From contig CAYSCS010000013.1 in the NCBI GenBank assembly GCA_964429695.1, positions 1 to 39,872 of the forward strand: 39,872 nucleotides of DNA. The letters are read 5' to 3'. Both the position numbers and the translations under genes were made by a program. This document shows positions 1-8,642 of this stretch, piece by piece. Every line of letters begins with the position of its first letter. Position 1 is the first letter of the stretch. The DNA is from CAYSCS01 sp964429695 (GTDB lineage Bacteria; Acidobacteriota; Aminicenantia; Aminicenantales; Aminicenantaceae). Under the pieces are notes generated by a model. That model was not told the origin of the DNA and did no database searches. It saw only the letters and a list, made by a program, of their open reading frames with translations.

Positions 1-242
1 CTCGGCCTCCTCAGCTTTATCTCCTTCACCTCCTAAATAATCACCACCTGCTTCCCATCTTTCCCGGATAAGATTACTTTCCGACCACAGTTGCGCAAAA
101 ACTAGCTCGTAGAGCAGCGATTATACTCGGTAAGACTAACAGAGTCCTCCACAACCCGGCTCTTCTCCCTCTTAGAACCTCTCTGATAGCTCTTGACCAG
201 CTCCTTTAACACTGCTCGCTTAACTTTCATCTCTAATCCCAT
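1..242 (-). pseudogene. Decayed N-terminal part of an integrase-type transposase
   Basis: Read from an ATG at 242 with an AGGAGG ribosome binding site about 9 bases upstream, the frame begins MGLEMKVKRAVLKELVKSY and continues through NRC and FLRNCGRKVILSGKDGK. I recognise this as the N-terminal helix-turn-helix region of a large integrase-core transposase family. The frame is broken twice: a TAG at 104-102, and a second TAG at 35-33 just after VVII, where the neighbouring frame continues sensibly as GGEGDKAEEAE. That means a frameshift as well as a stop. The rest lies beyond the window edge. The element is dead as read. Family assignment is from memory of sequence patterns, so moderate. Confidence 0.6.
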
Positions 243-313
243 GTGCTTGCCTCCTGGCTAATATTACCCCGATATTTAAGGGCTCTACCAGCCAGACGGC
301 AATATGATTTAGT

Positions 314-369
314 CGAGATTTTCTCGTGAGGCAATGAATCAATTTTATATAGATTTTAAGTGAGGCAAT
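314..369. repeat. Small hairpin and 10-bp direct repeats upstream of accA
   Basis: A perfect inverted repeat CGAGA-TTT-TCTCG lies at 314-326. The 10-mer GTGAGGCAAT occurs at 326-335 and again at 360-369. The repeats sit between the transposase relic and the accA promoter, so they may be leftovers of a mobile element end or binding sites. No function can be assigned. Confidence 0.35.
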
Positions 370-377
370 TCGCCAGC

Positions 378-407
378 TTGACATTGATTCTTCCAAGTCT
401 ATAGAAT
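378..407 (+). promoter_or_regulatory. Predicted sigma-70 promoter of accA-hisS-aspS
   Basis: A consensus -35 TTGACA (378-383) is followed after 18 bases by TAGAAT (402-407); TATAGA at 400-405 with a 16-base spacer is an overlapping alternative. Transcription would start near 414, about 27 bases before the accA ATG. No clear Shine-Dalgarno sequence is seen in this leader. Confidence 0.55.
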
Positions 408-440
408 AAACGAGTTAAAAATAGATTTTCATCAAGCTAG

Positions 441-1397
441 ATGATTGAAGAGAAAGATTATTATAACCTGGAGAAGAAAATTATTTCCCTGAAAAACAGG
501 ATAGATGAGCTCTATTATCAAGGCATCCCTGGAAATAAGGAAAAGATTTCCCAGCTTCGGGAACAGATCGCAAGGGAATGGGAAAGAATTTCCCCCCAGC
601 TAACTGCCTTTCATATCGTGCAGATTGCCCGTCATCCTTTGAGACCTTACACCCTAGACTATATCAATGCCCTGGTCGAGGACTTCATGGAGCTTCACGG
701 AGATAGAAACATAGGAGATGACCCTGCCATCGTGGCGGGGTTTGGCTTTTATCGAGGAAAAACCACGGCTTTTATCGGGCATCAGAAAGGGAGAACAACT
801 TCTGAGAGGTTGAAGAGAAATTTTGGACAGCCAAATCCAGAAGGGTTCAGGAAAGCCTTGAGGGTGATGAAATTGGCAGAAAGGTATGGATTCCCGATTG
901 TCACCTTCGTTGATACCCCCGGTGCTTATCCTGGAATTGAGGCTGAAGAGAGGGGGCAGGCAGAAGCCATCGCCCGCAATCTCCTTGAAATTTCAAGAAT
1001 AAAGGTACCCCTTGTGAATGTCGTCATTGGAGAAGGTGGAAGCGGGGGTGCCCTAGCGATTGGAGTGGGAGATACGATTCTGATGCTCGAAAACTCATTC
1101 TACTCTGTCATTTCCCCAGAAGGGTGCGCTGCCATCCTCTGGAAGGACCAGAGGGCTGTGGCAGAGGCTGCAGAGAGTCTTAAAATAAGAGCGAGAGACC
1201 TTCTTAACCTCGGCATCATAGATAAAATAATTCCTGAGCCACCCGGAGGAGCTCATATAGACCCTGAGCAGACTTATAAGAATGTAGATAAGGTCCTGAG
1301 TTCTAGTTTGAAGGCCTTGGAGCAGGAAGACAGTGATGAAAGGTTGAGAAAAAGGTATGAGAAATTCAGAAAGATTGGGGCGTTTGTGGAGCAATGA
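441..1397 (+). CDS. accA: Acetyl-CoA carboxylase carboxyltransferase subunit alpha
   Basis: This subunit pairs with AccD to move the carboxyl group from biotin-BCCP to acetyl-CoA, giving malonyl-CoA for fatty acid synthesis in the cytoplasm. The 318-residue length matches the family (E. coli 319). The N-terminal coiled helix region (LEKKIISLKNRIDEL) is followed by the crotonase-like carboxyltransferase core with AFIGHQKGR, FVDTPGAYPG and the oxyanion-type stretch GEGGSGGALAIGVGD, then YSVISPEGCAAILWKD. The ATG at 441 gives the expected N-terminus although no good ribosome binding site precedes it. Its stop overlaps the hisS start by 4 bases (ATGA), so the two are translationally coupled. accD is not in this window. 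Confidence 0.97.
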   Translation: MIEEKDYYNLEKKIISLKNRIDELYYQGIPGNKEKISQLREQIAREWERISPQLTAFHIVQIARHPLRPYTLDYINALVEDFMELHGDRNIGDDPAIVAGFGFYRGKTTAFIGHQKGRTTSERLKRNFGQPNPEGFRKALRVMKLAERYGFPIVTFVDTPGAYPGIEAEERGQAEAIARNLLEISRIKVPLVNVVIGEGGSGGALAIGVGDTILMLENSFYSVISPEGCAAILWKDQRAVAEAAESLKIRARDLLNLGIIDKIIPEPPGGAHIDPEQTYKNVDKVLSSSLKALEQEDSDERLRKRYEKFRKIGAFVEQ

Positions 1398-2647
1398 GAA
1401 ATAGGGTTCAGATTACCGGCGTAAAGGGCACAAGAGATATCCTTCCCCAGGAAGCAAGGAGATGGCAGGAAGTTGAGACAGAGATAAAACAGATATTCGA
1501 ACTCTATAGTTATAGGGAAATCCGAACGCCTGTTTTTGAGCCAACCGAACTTTTTGAAAGAGGGACTGGGGAGACTTCGGATGTGGTCATCAAGGAAATG
1601 TATACCTTTAAAGATAAAGGAGGGAGGTCTCTTACTTTAAGACCTGAATACACTCCTTCTGTTGTCCGTTCGATAATAGAGAACAGGCTTTACCTAAAAC
1701 CAGAACCGCTTAGATTCTATTTCATTGGACCCATGTTCCGCTACGATAGACCCCAGAAGGGCCGTTATCGCCAGTTTCATCAAGTGGATATAGAGGTCTT
1801 TGGAGAAAAGGACCCAGCCATAGATGCTGAAATTGTGGAAATGGCAGATTTCCTGCTGAGGAGGCTCAAAGTTTCTGATTTTGAAATTCTTGTCAATTCT
1901 GTAGGCTGTAAGAAGTGTCGTCCTTCTTATCTCGAAATCATCAGAATCCAGGCAGAAGGAAGGCGTGAAGAGCTTTGTCAGGATTGCCAGAGAAAGATTT
2001 CCCTCAATCCACTCCGAATTTTTGATTGCAAGAACGAGATGTGTCGGGAGATTTCAAAAGGATTCTCGAAGGTCATAGATTATCTTTGTCAAGAGTGTGG
2101 AGAACATTTTGAGAAGTTTTGTTCTTATCTAAGCTCATATGGCCTAAAATTTAGAATAGAACCGCGCTTGGTGAGAGGGCTTGATTATTATACGAAGACG
2201 ACTTTTGAAATAATATCTTCCAAGTTAGGGGCCCAGGATGCTATCCTTGGTGGAGGTCGATATGATGAGATGATGAAAGAATTCGGAGGGCCTGATATCT
2301 GCGGCATAGGTTTTGCAATGGGTATGGAGCGCTTGCTCTCTGTAATTCCCTTTTCGGGGAAAAAAGAGAGATTCCTTTATCTTGCCTTCCTCGGGGAGGA
2401 AGCTAAGAAGGCTGGAATGGAACTGGCGAGATTTCTTCGTCACCAGGGGATTGAAACCTTGATTGAATATAGAGGTAAAAACTTGAAGAGCCAATTGAGC
2501 AGGGCAAATAAACTGGAAGCAACCTGGGTTTTGATTGTCGGAGAAGAAGAGGTAAAGAAGGGAAAGTATAAATTAAAGGAAATGAGAAGTGGCATTCAGC
2601 GCGAGGTCACTCGAGAAGAAATAATCCGTAGCTTGCACGCCAGGTGA
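1394..2647 (+). CDS. hisS: Histidyl-tRNA synthetase
   Basis: Class II synthetase that charges tRNA-His. At 417 residues it has a normal length. Visible landmarks are GTRDILPQEARRW at the N-terminus, motif 2 around FRYDRPQKGRYRQFHQ, LVRGLDYYTKTTFE, GGGRYDEMMKEFGG, and motif 3 GIGFAMGMERLL, followed by the anticodon-binding domain. The insertion domain is rich in cysteines: CKKC, CQDC, CKNEMC and CQEC, about residues 172-245. This is seen in many bacterial HisRS and could hold a metal, though that is not shown here. It overlaps accA by 4 bases and is followed 42 bases later by aspS, so the three are probably one operon. Confidence 0.97.
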   Translation: MRNRVQITGVKGTRDILPQEARRWQEVETEIKQIFELYSYREIRTPVFEPTELFERGTGETSDVVIKEMYTFKDKGGRSLTLRPEYTPSVVRSIIENRLYLKPEPLRFYFIGPMFRYDRPQKGRYRQFHQVDIEVFGEKDPAIDAEIVEMADFLLRRLKVSDFEILVNSVGCKKCRPSYLEIIRIQAEGRREELCQDCQRKISLNPLRIFDCKNEMCREISKGFSKVIDYLCQECGEHFEKFCSYLSSYGLKFRIEPRLVRGLDYYTKTTFEIISSKLGAQDAILGGGRYDEMMKEFGGPDICGIGFAMGMERLLSVIPFSGKKERFLYLAFLGEEAKKAGMELARFLRHQGIETLIEYRGKNLKSQLSRANKLEATWVLIVGEEEVKKGKYKLKEMRSGIQREVTREEIIRSLHAR

Positions 2648-2689
2648 ACAGGGGATGATTAAAAAATAGATAAGAAATTGAGATAATCA

Positions 2690-4453
2690 ATGAGATTAGT
2701 TGGGAATAAAGCTTGGAAGAGAACGAGATATTGTGGAGAACTGCGCTTAAGAGACAAAGGCAAAGAGGTCATCCTCTTTGGCTGGGTTCACAGACATCGA
2801 GACATAGGAAATCTTGTCTTTATTGACCTGAGAGATAGAGAGGGCATAGTTCAGATTGTCTTCTCCCCAAAAAACCAAAGCCTCCTTGAGGAGGCTAAGA
2901 AGCTCCGAATGGAGTCTATCATTGGGATTAAGGGAGTGGTGAGGGAAAGAGGAAAAGACGCTCGAAACCCTGCTCTTCCCACAGGAGAGATTGAGGTAGT
3001 GGTAGAGGAGATGAAAATCTTGAGTAGGGCAAAGACCCCTCCTTTTGTTCTTTCTGACCCTCCCCAAGCTTCTGAAGAATTGCGATTCAAATATAGATAT
3101 CTTGACCTGCGGCGTCAAAGGATGCAGTATAATCTGAAACTTCGCCATCAGGTTGCCCTTTGTGTCCGCAACTACCTGAGCAAGAATGGATTCCTGGAAG
3201 TTGAAACCCCCTTCCTTACCAAATCAACTCCCGAAGGAGCGCGTGACTATTTAGTCCCCAGTCGTGTTCACAGGGGAAAATTCTATGCTCTTCCCCAGTC
3301 TCCTCAGCTCTTCAAGCAGATTCTGATGATTTCAGGCGTTGAGAGATATTTTCAGATTGTCCGGTGTTTTCGAGATGAAGACTTGCGAGCCGACCGTCAG
3401 CCTGAATTCACTCAAATCGACATAGAAATGAGCTTTGTGGAGATGGAGGATATATTTTGTGTGGTCGAAAGGATGATGGCTGCTATTTTTGAGCTCATCG
3501 AAGTCAGGCTCGAGACTCCATTTCCCCGTCTTACTTATCAAGAAAGCTTGGAGAGATATGGAACAGATAAGCCTGATATTCGCTTCGGGAATGAAATAAG
3601 GGATGTAACTAATTTACTCCTCAATATAGAGCATGAAGGAGTTATGGAGGTCCTCACCCGAGGAGGAGTTGCCAGGGCATTGTACGTTGAAGGGGGAGGT
3701 GGTCTTTCAAGGTCTCAACTCGAGAAGATTGCAAATAGAGCGAAGGAACTCGGGGCCAAAAATTTTGGCTGGATAAAAAAAGTGGGAGAATTTAAAGCAT
3801 CGCTTAAAATTTCAGAAGAAAACCGGAATGAAATTTGGAAAAGAATAGGCGCAAAGGATGGAGACCTTGTTTTTATTGTGGCAGATAAAAGAGAAATTGC
3901 CCTTCAAGTTCTCGGAGAGCTAAGGAAAGATTTTTTGCCTCCTAGATTCAAGCACGAGAGGGAATTTCGGTTTGCATGGATTACAGATTTTCCCCTTTTT
4001 GAGTGGAGTAAAGAAGAGGGGAGACTTGTCTCCATGCACCATCCCTTTACCGCTCCTTTGGATGAGGACCTCCACCTCTTGGATGAAAACCCCCTTGAAG
4101 TAAGAGCGAAAGCCTACGACCTTGTGCTCAACGGAGTTGAGGTCGGGGGGGGCTCTATTCGTATTCATGACGTTGAACTTCAGAAGAGGATTTTTGAAAA
4201 GCTCGGCCTTAGCCAGAAAGAAATTGAAGAGAAGTTCGGATTTTTCCTTGAGGCCCTCAGTTACGGTGCTCCTCCCCATGGAGGGATTGCGCTTGGCTTT
4301 GATCGGATGGTGATGATTCTTGCGGGAGAGGAATCTATCCGGGAAGTTATTCCCTTTCCCAAGACAACGAGTGCGCTTTGCTTACTCACCAATTCTCCCT
4401 CAGAAGTGGACTTCAGGCAGATTGAAGAATTGGGATTAAAGAAGATTGACTGA
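2690..4453 (+). CDS. aspS: Aspartyl-tRNA synthetase, bacterial type
   Basis: Class IIb synthetase that charges tRNA-Asp. At 587 residues it has the full bacterial layout: N-terminal OB-fold anticodon domain (LFGWVHRHRDIGN, FIDLRDREGIVQ), catalytic core with TPEGARDYLVPSR and FRDEDLRADRQPEFTQID (motif 2), the bacterial GAD insertion around residues 290-420, and motif 3 GGIALGFDRMVMIL followed by FPKTTSALCLLTNSPS. Where non-discriminating enzymes often carry His after HRHRD, this one has Ile; alone that does not settle specificity for tRNA-Asn. The frame stays open for 46 codons beyond the TGA stop (see the following entry). Confidence 0.97.
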   Translation: MRLVGNKAWKRTRYCGELRLRDKGKEVILFGWVHRHRDIGNLVFIDLRDREGIVQIVFSPKNQSLLEEAKKLRMESIIGIKGVVRERGKDARNPALPTGEIEVVVEEMKILSRAKTPPFVLSDPPQASEELRFKYRYLDLRRQRMQYNLKLRHQVALCVRNYLSKNGFLEVETPFLTKSTPEGARDYLVPSRVHRGKFYALPQSPQLFKQILMISGVERYFQIVRCFRDEDLRADRQPEFTQIDIEMSFVEMEDIFCVVERMMAAIFELIEVRLETPFPRLTYQESLERYGTDKPDIRFGNEIRDVTNLLLNIEHEGVMEVLTRGGVARALYVEGGGGLSRSQLEKIANRAKELGAKNFGWIKKVGEFKASLKISEENRNEIWKRIGAKDGDLVFIVADKREIALQVLGELRKDFLPPRFKHEREFRFAWITDFPLFEWSKEEGRLVSMHHPFTAPLDEDLHLLDENPLEVRAKAYDLVLNGVEVGGGSIRIHDVELQKRIFEKLGLSQKEIEEKFGFFLEALSYGAPPHGGIALGFDRMVMILAGEESIREVIPFPKTTSALCLLTNSPSEVDFRQIEELGLKKID

Positions 4454-4594
4454 TTGCGTGCCTTTTCTTCCGGGAAAACTTTTTCGATTCTAGATATTAA
4501 GACGAAAATCAAGAGAGAATCTCTCCTCCTTGAGGGAAATATTGATTTGGCAAAAGAACAAGAGCTAAGGAGGGCGTATCAAAAAGGGGATTGA
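4454..4594 (+). other. Short open frame directly after the aspS stop codon
   Basis: Immediately after the aspS TGA and in the same frame, a TTG begins 46 sense codons ending at TGA (4592-4594). The product is charged and helix-like, containing SILDIKTKIK, LLLEGNIDLA and KEQELRRAYQKGD. There is no ribosome binding site of its own apart from coupling to aspS. It may be a relic of a lost domain or gene, a short coupled ORF, or chance. I do not recognise it. Confidence 0.25.
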
Positions 4595-4619
4595 CTCATC
4601 TGGTCATGCTTGATATTCT
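4591..4619 (+). promoter_or_regulatory. Predicted promoter of the NYN-LOTUS gene
   Basis: TTGACT (4591-4596), a 17-base spacer, then TATTCT (4614-4619, 4 of 6 to consensus). The start would be near 4626, giving a leader of about 100 bases before the gene at 4724. A strong AAGGAGG lies 6 bases before that ATG. Confidence 0.4.
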
Positions 4620-4723
4620 GAGAGCAAGAGAAGAAAAAATCCACTCCAAAGGAAGAATACTTATAACATCTTTGAAAATTAAGGATTTAAGTATTTAAGA
4701 GAGGTAAGATAAGGAGGCTTGCT

Positions 4724-5482
4724 ATGGTTGAGCAATTTACGGATTCTCGGTTGTTAAAGATTGCCCTTCTCATAGATGGTGATAACGCCAAGCCGGCGTT
4801 GATTGGGGCCATTATGGCCGAGGTAGCAAAATATGGTTCTATTACCATTCGCCGAGTATACGGTGACTGGACGACTGCCAGCATGGCTGGATGGAAGAAT
4901 GTTCTCAACAATTATGCCATCCAGCCTATCCAACAATTCCGCTATACTGTGGGAAAGAATTCGACTGATAGCGCGATGATCATAGATGCCATGGATATCC
5001 TCCACAGTAACCTTGTTGGAGGATTCTGCATAGTTTCTAGCGACAGTGACTATACTCGACTAGCCACAAGGATTCGGGAGGGGGGCGTTTTTGTCATGGG
5101 GATAGGAGAGAAAAAGACTCCCAAAGCCTTTGTCAATGCTTGCAACGTTTTTATTTTTACTGAGAATCTTTCAGCAAAAAAAACCCAGTCCAAAGAAGTA
5201 GAGTTGAAGAAAAGAATCTCCTTCCAAGAGAGAAAAGCCAAAGAAATAGACCCACTCCCTTTACTAAAGGGAGCATTTGAGATGGCTATGGAGGAAGATG
5301 GTTGGGCAAATCTGGCCACCATCGGCTTCTATCTTCGTCAACTTGACCCAAGTTTTGACCCACGTTCCTACGGATTCAAACAGCTCTCTCAACTCTTCAA
5401 GAAATACCCTCAATTTTTCGAGCTCAGCGTGAGGGAAGAAAAGGGAGCGACCACAATCTACATCAGAAGTAAGGAGGGTTGA
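4724..5482 (+). CDS. NYN (PIN-like nuclease) domain protein with C-terminal LOTUS/OST-HTH domain
   Basis: A LabA-like predicted RNA-acting protein of 252 residues. The NYN domain (about residues 10-148) carries the acidic residues expected of the PIN-like nuclease fold: D18 and D20 in LIDGDN, D82 in KNSTDSAMIIDAMD, and D107/D109 in SSDSDYTRLATRIRE. A charged linker (150-175) leads to a winged-helix LOTUS/OST-HTH domain (about 178-250), recognisable from GWANLATIGFYLRQLDPSF and YGFKQLSQLFKKYPQFFEL. The strong AAGGAGG before the ATG supports the start. The family is widespread and its targets in bacteria are mostly unknown; RNA binding or cleavage is inferred from the folds. The gene is followed 48 bases later by a DUF2207 gene. 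Confidence 0.9.
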   Translation: MVEQFTDSRLLKIALLIDGDNAKPALIGAIMAEVAKYGSITIRRVYGDWTTASMAGWKNVLNNYAIQPIQQFRYTVGKNSTDSAMIIDAMDILHSNLVGGFCIVSSDSDYTRLATRIREGGVFVMGIGEKKTPKAFVNACNVFIFTENLSAKKTQSKEVELKKRISFQERKAKEIDPLPLLKGAFEMAMEEDGWANLATIGFYLRQLDPSFDPRSYGFKQLSQLFKKYPQFFELSVREEKGATTIYIRSKEG

Positions 5483-5530
5483 GGTTTATCATCTTGAGGA
5501 GGGGAAGAAATTCTTGACCGCTCAAGGGAG

Positions 5531-7390
5531 ATGAAAATGAGAGGATTCACCCAGGGAAAAAAGACCCTAAAAATTTTGCCCATTGCCGCTTTGTTGCTTA
5601 TCTTTCTACCTCTTTCTCTAGAGAGTGAGAAGAAGGATTTTTATTTCCCCCAGGTTAGGATTGAGATAAATATCGAGCGGGATGGTTCTTTTGTGGTAGA
5701 TGAGAGGAGGACGTACGATTTTCAGGGAAGTTTTTCTTGGGCAACTCTCTGGATTCCGTTAAAAGTCAGACGTCAGGCTTATGAGTATGAGCTAAGGGTA
5801 GAGGATTTCAGGGTTTATGATGAAAAGGAGAACTTGCTTACCTTTGAGCAGGCAGCGGATGAGGAGCGTTTTTCAGCAAAATGGTTCTACAGGGCGAAGG
5901 ATGAAAAAAGGACATTCCACATTCACTACCGCATAAAGGGAGGGATCAGGAGTTATCCTGAAGTCTCTGAGCTGTACTGGCAGGCAATTGGAAGCGGTTG
6001 GGAAAAGCCAACAGCTTTTGTCTCTATAGATGTTTTCCTACCTGAGCCAGTGCCAAGTAAGGATGATATTCTCATCTATGGCCATGGACCTCTCTCTGGA
6101 TGGGCCGAGATAGTCGATACAAGGAGGACGAGGTTTAGCGCTCAAAACCTGCTTCCTCACCAATCTCTTGAGATTAGGGTCGTCTGGCCTTCGGGTATGG
6201 TGAGTGGGATTCCTTCTGAGCTTCATACCAGGGAGAGCATAAAAAAAGAAGAAGCTAAGTTTGTCGAAGAAACAATCGAAAAGGCACGGCTGGCTGAAGC
6301 AAAGCGAGAAAAGGAGAAAAAGCTCGTGCTTAATCTCCTTAAACTCTGGGCCACTCTCCTTATCGTAGTTTCTTTGCTCTGGTTTTTTGTATTTTTGTTT
6401 TTATGGAAAAAGAAGGGCAGGGACTACCACTTTAATGACATCCCTGAATATTATCACGAATTACCTTCAGAGCTTCGTCCTGCTCTTGTAGAAGTTCTCC
6501 GGCGTGAGGGGGGACTTCCTACCACGCGCTCCTTCACAGCCACCTTATTTGACTTGGCACGACGTGGTTATCTTGAGCTTGAAGACAGGATTGTTGAAAA
6601 GAAGTGGCTCTTTGGAGTTAGGGAGAAGCTTGAAACAACCCTTATCCTCAAAAAAAATTATCAACACGGACAAGATCTTCTTCCCTATGAGATAGATTTA
6701 CTTGATTTTATCTTCTTTGAGGTGAGTGGCGCTGGAAACAAGCCCGGGGCGAAGGTTCAAGTGGAAGAGCTTAAATCTTTTCTTAAGAGCAGGCCGAGGG
6801 ATTTTCAAGAGTGGTACAGAAAGTGGATAGAGAAGGTCGAGAAGGAGACAAAAGTCTTGGGCTTCATCGAACCTTCAAGCTTGAGAATAAAGAAAATCTA
6901 TCTTTTAATTACCATATTTCTTGCTCTTCTTACCTTGAATCCAGTCTTGCTAGTCCTTGCCGCTGTTTTTCTTCCCCGCCTAAAACGCCGCGAGAGACGC
7001 TGGGCAAGAGAAAACGAACTCTGGGAAGCCCTGGACAGGTTTCTAGATGATTTTTCCGAGTTTAGAGACCTGCCGCCTGAAGCCTACAAGCTGTGGGAGC
7101 ATTTTCTTGTGTTTGGGATTCTTTTTGGAAATGCTAAAAACATTCTTAAACAGTTGCCCCTTATCTTGAAAGATGAAAGAGCCTCTGTGCCGGTCTGGTA
7201 TCAGGGATATGAGAGTCTGCGCTCTTTTTCTTCGAGAGGAATAGAAAGCATGATAGGGAGTATCGAGAGGGCCTCCACCGTCATCCATAAGGCAAGTACC
7301 TCAGCTGCCCATTATTCATCTGGGAGTGGAGGCGGTTTCAGTGGAGGTAGAGGAGGGGGTGGAGGAGGTGGTGGTGGAAGCGCAGGCTGA
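5531..7390 (+). CDS. DUF2207 membrane protein with glycine-rich tail
   Basis: A 619-residue predicted membrane protein of unknown function. It has an N-terminal hydrophobic signal segment (about 13-30), an extracytoplasmic beta-rich DUF2207 region (about 38-225, with RIEINIERDGSFVVDERR), a charged coiled stretch (235-265), a transmembrane helix (about 267-293), a cytoplasmic region, a second hydrophobic segment (about 455-482) and a low-complexity tail ending SGGRGGGGGGGGGSAG. This order and the Gly/Ser-rich end are typical of DUF2207 proteins. GGGAG lies just before the ATG at 5531; an ATG at 5537 is an alternative. The gene converges on the GT87 gene, with 73 bases between the stops. Confidence 0.85.
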   Translation: MKMRGFTQGKKTLKILPIAALLLIFLPLSLESEKKDFYFPQVRIEINIERDGSFVVDERRTYDFQGSFSWATLWIPLKVRRQAYEYELRVEDFRVYDEKENLLTFEQAADEERFSAKWFYRAKDEKRTFHIHYRIKGGIRSYPEVSELYWQAIGSGWEKPTAFVSIDVFLPEPVPSKDDILIYGHGPLSGWAEIVDTRRTRFSAQNLLPHQSLEIRVVWPSGMVSGIPSELHTRESIKKEEAKFVEETIEKARLAEAKREKEKKLVLNLLKLWATLLIVVSLLWFFVFLFLWKKKGRDYHFNDIPEYYHELPSELRPALVEVLRREGGLPTTRSFTATLFDLARRGYLELEDRIVEKKWLFGVREKLETTLILKKNYQHGQDLLPYEIDLLDFIFFEVSGAGNKPGAKVQVEELKSFLKSRPRDFQEWYRKWIEKVEKETKVLGFIEPSSLRIKKIYLLITIFLALLTLNPVLLVLAAVFLPRLKRRERRWARENELWEALDRFLDDFSEFRDLPPEAYKLWEHFLVFGILFGNAKNILKQLPLILKDERASVPVWYQGYESLRSFSSRGIESMIGSIERASTVIHKASTSAAHYSSGSGGGFSGGRGGGGGGGGGSAG

Positions 7391-7463
7391 ATTATTCATT
7401 TAGCTTTTCTTTAAGACCAAAATTTGACGAAAATAAAGACACGGGTTCTTAAGTTTTTATCCT

Positions 7464-8642
7464 TCAAATTAACTTCCGCACACGGAGAAAAGCAAGATAT
7501 CCTACGATTACCAGAAAATTTACAGTGAGAACTGAGAGTGACATGAACTTTGAATAGAGCTCTCTCCCCATGAGGTCATATAAGGAAAAACAAATGATGA
7601 ATAAGTTCGTGAAGAGTACAATTCTCGAGAGAAGGGAAAAGTAGAAAAAGTTGTTGATGAGGATTGCTATCCCTAAAACAGACATCAGGAGTGTGTAATC
7701 CCACCCGAGGGGTGAAATAAGGGGAATGAAGATGAGGAGTAATGAGCCTTCAAGGACTGAAGCCTCATGAATTCTTTTCCCTTTATGGATGAGAATTAAC
7801 ATCAGAAGAGAGAGAATGAAAATCAGCAAAGAATAAAGGAGAAGAGAAAGTAATTTCTCGTCTGTCCACTTCATGAAAAATGCCATGATCGAGATGTTGT
7901 CTTGAGAAACAAGTTGGGAGGGTGTGGATTGGGAAAGAGTGATGAACCATTCTTTAAAAACATCAAGGTTTCCCTTCAATCCAAAAAAAAGCGAAGGGAT
8001 GAGAAGGGCAAGAAGAATGACGCTTGTTCCGCTCAAAAGAGACATCCATTTCCTTTTTACCAGAAAATAGGGAAAGAAGATGAACGCATAAGGCTTGAGG
8101 GCCACAGAGATTCCAAAGGTGAGGCCGGCGAGAATCTCCCCCTTTCTAGGAGGGGAAGCCCTATTTTCTTTCGTGCTCCAGATGGTGAGCAAAAGGATTA
8201 AAGTTACTAGGGCGTTAATCTGTCCAAGCTGAATTTCTCTCAAGAAGAATTTCATCAAGATAAGAGGTGGGAAGAGATAGAGAAGATAAGGCTTAATTTT
8301 TTTTTCGGGAAGGAATCTAACTGAAAGATAAACCAACCCTGTTAATGAAAAAATGGTCAAAACATACCAGATAGCTTTTGCGGCAGTTAGGGGAAGAAGT
8401 GAAAAGGGGAGGTAAAGGAAGGCTGAGGAGGGAAGATATTTAAACATGTAGTGCCCATCTTCCACCCTGTAAAGCATTTCGCCCTGAAGAAGCCTTTTTC
8501 CTGCCTTATAATTGACTTCAAAATCCACCATTTCATCCTTGACTCTGAACACAAAAACAGAGATAAGTAAAACAAGAAGCGAGCTAAACAGGAAGAAAGG
8601 GATGGACTTTGAAGAATCCTTTTTTATTTTTAGGAGCATCAT
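7464..8642 (-). CDS. GT87-family (DUF2029) integral membrane glycosyltransferase
   Basis: A 392-residue polytopic protein with about ten hydrophobic helices. The N-terminal pattern DFEVNYKAGKRLLQGEMLY, then FKYLPSSAFLYLPFSLLP, is the hallmark of the GT87/DUF2029 family. Family members are polyprenyl-phosphate-sugar dependent transferases, best known as mannosyltransferases, which work on the outer face of the cytoplasmic membrane. The acidic residues in DEMVDFEVNY fit the metal or sugar-phosphate site of GT-C enzymes. The start overlaps the stop of the upstream GT9 gene by 4 bases (ATGA), so they are coupled. The substrate is unknown; GDP-mannose genes (manB, manC) lie elsewhere in the window. 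Confidence 0.8.
   Translation of the reverse strand: MMLLKIKKDSSKSIPFFLFSSLLVLLISVFVFRVKDEMVDFEVNYKAGKRLLQGEMLYRVEDGHYMFKYLPSSAFLYLPFSLLPLTAAKAIWYVLTIFSLTGLVYLSVRFLPEKKIKPYLLYLFPPLILMKFFLREIQLGQINALVTLILLLTIWSTKENRASPPRKGEILAGLTFGISVALKPYAFIFFPYFLVKRKWMSLLSGTSVILLALLIPSLFFGLKGNLDVFKEWFITLSQSTPSQLVSQDNISIMAFFMKWTDEKLLSLLLYSLLIFILSLLMLILIHKGKRIHEASVLEGSLLLIFIPLISPLGWDYTLLMSVLGIAILINNFFYFSLLSRIVLFTNLFIICFSLYDLMGRELYSKFMSLSVLTVNFLVIVGYLAFLRVRKLI

Noticed and set aside
4454..4500. Terminator-like TTTTC/GAAAA pair followed by T residues after aspS
   Set aside because: The stem is only about five A/T pairs, too weak to call.
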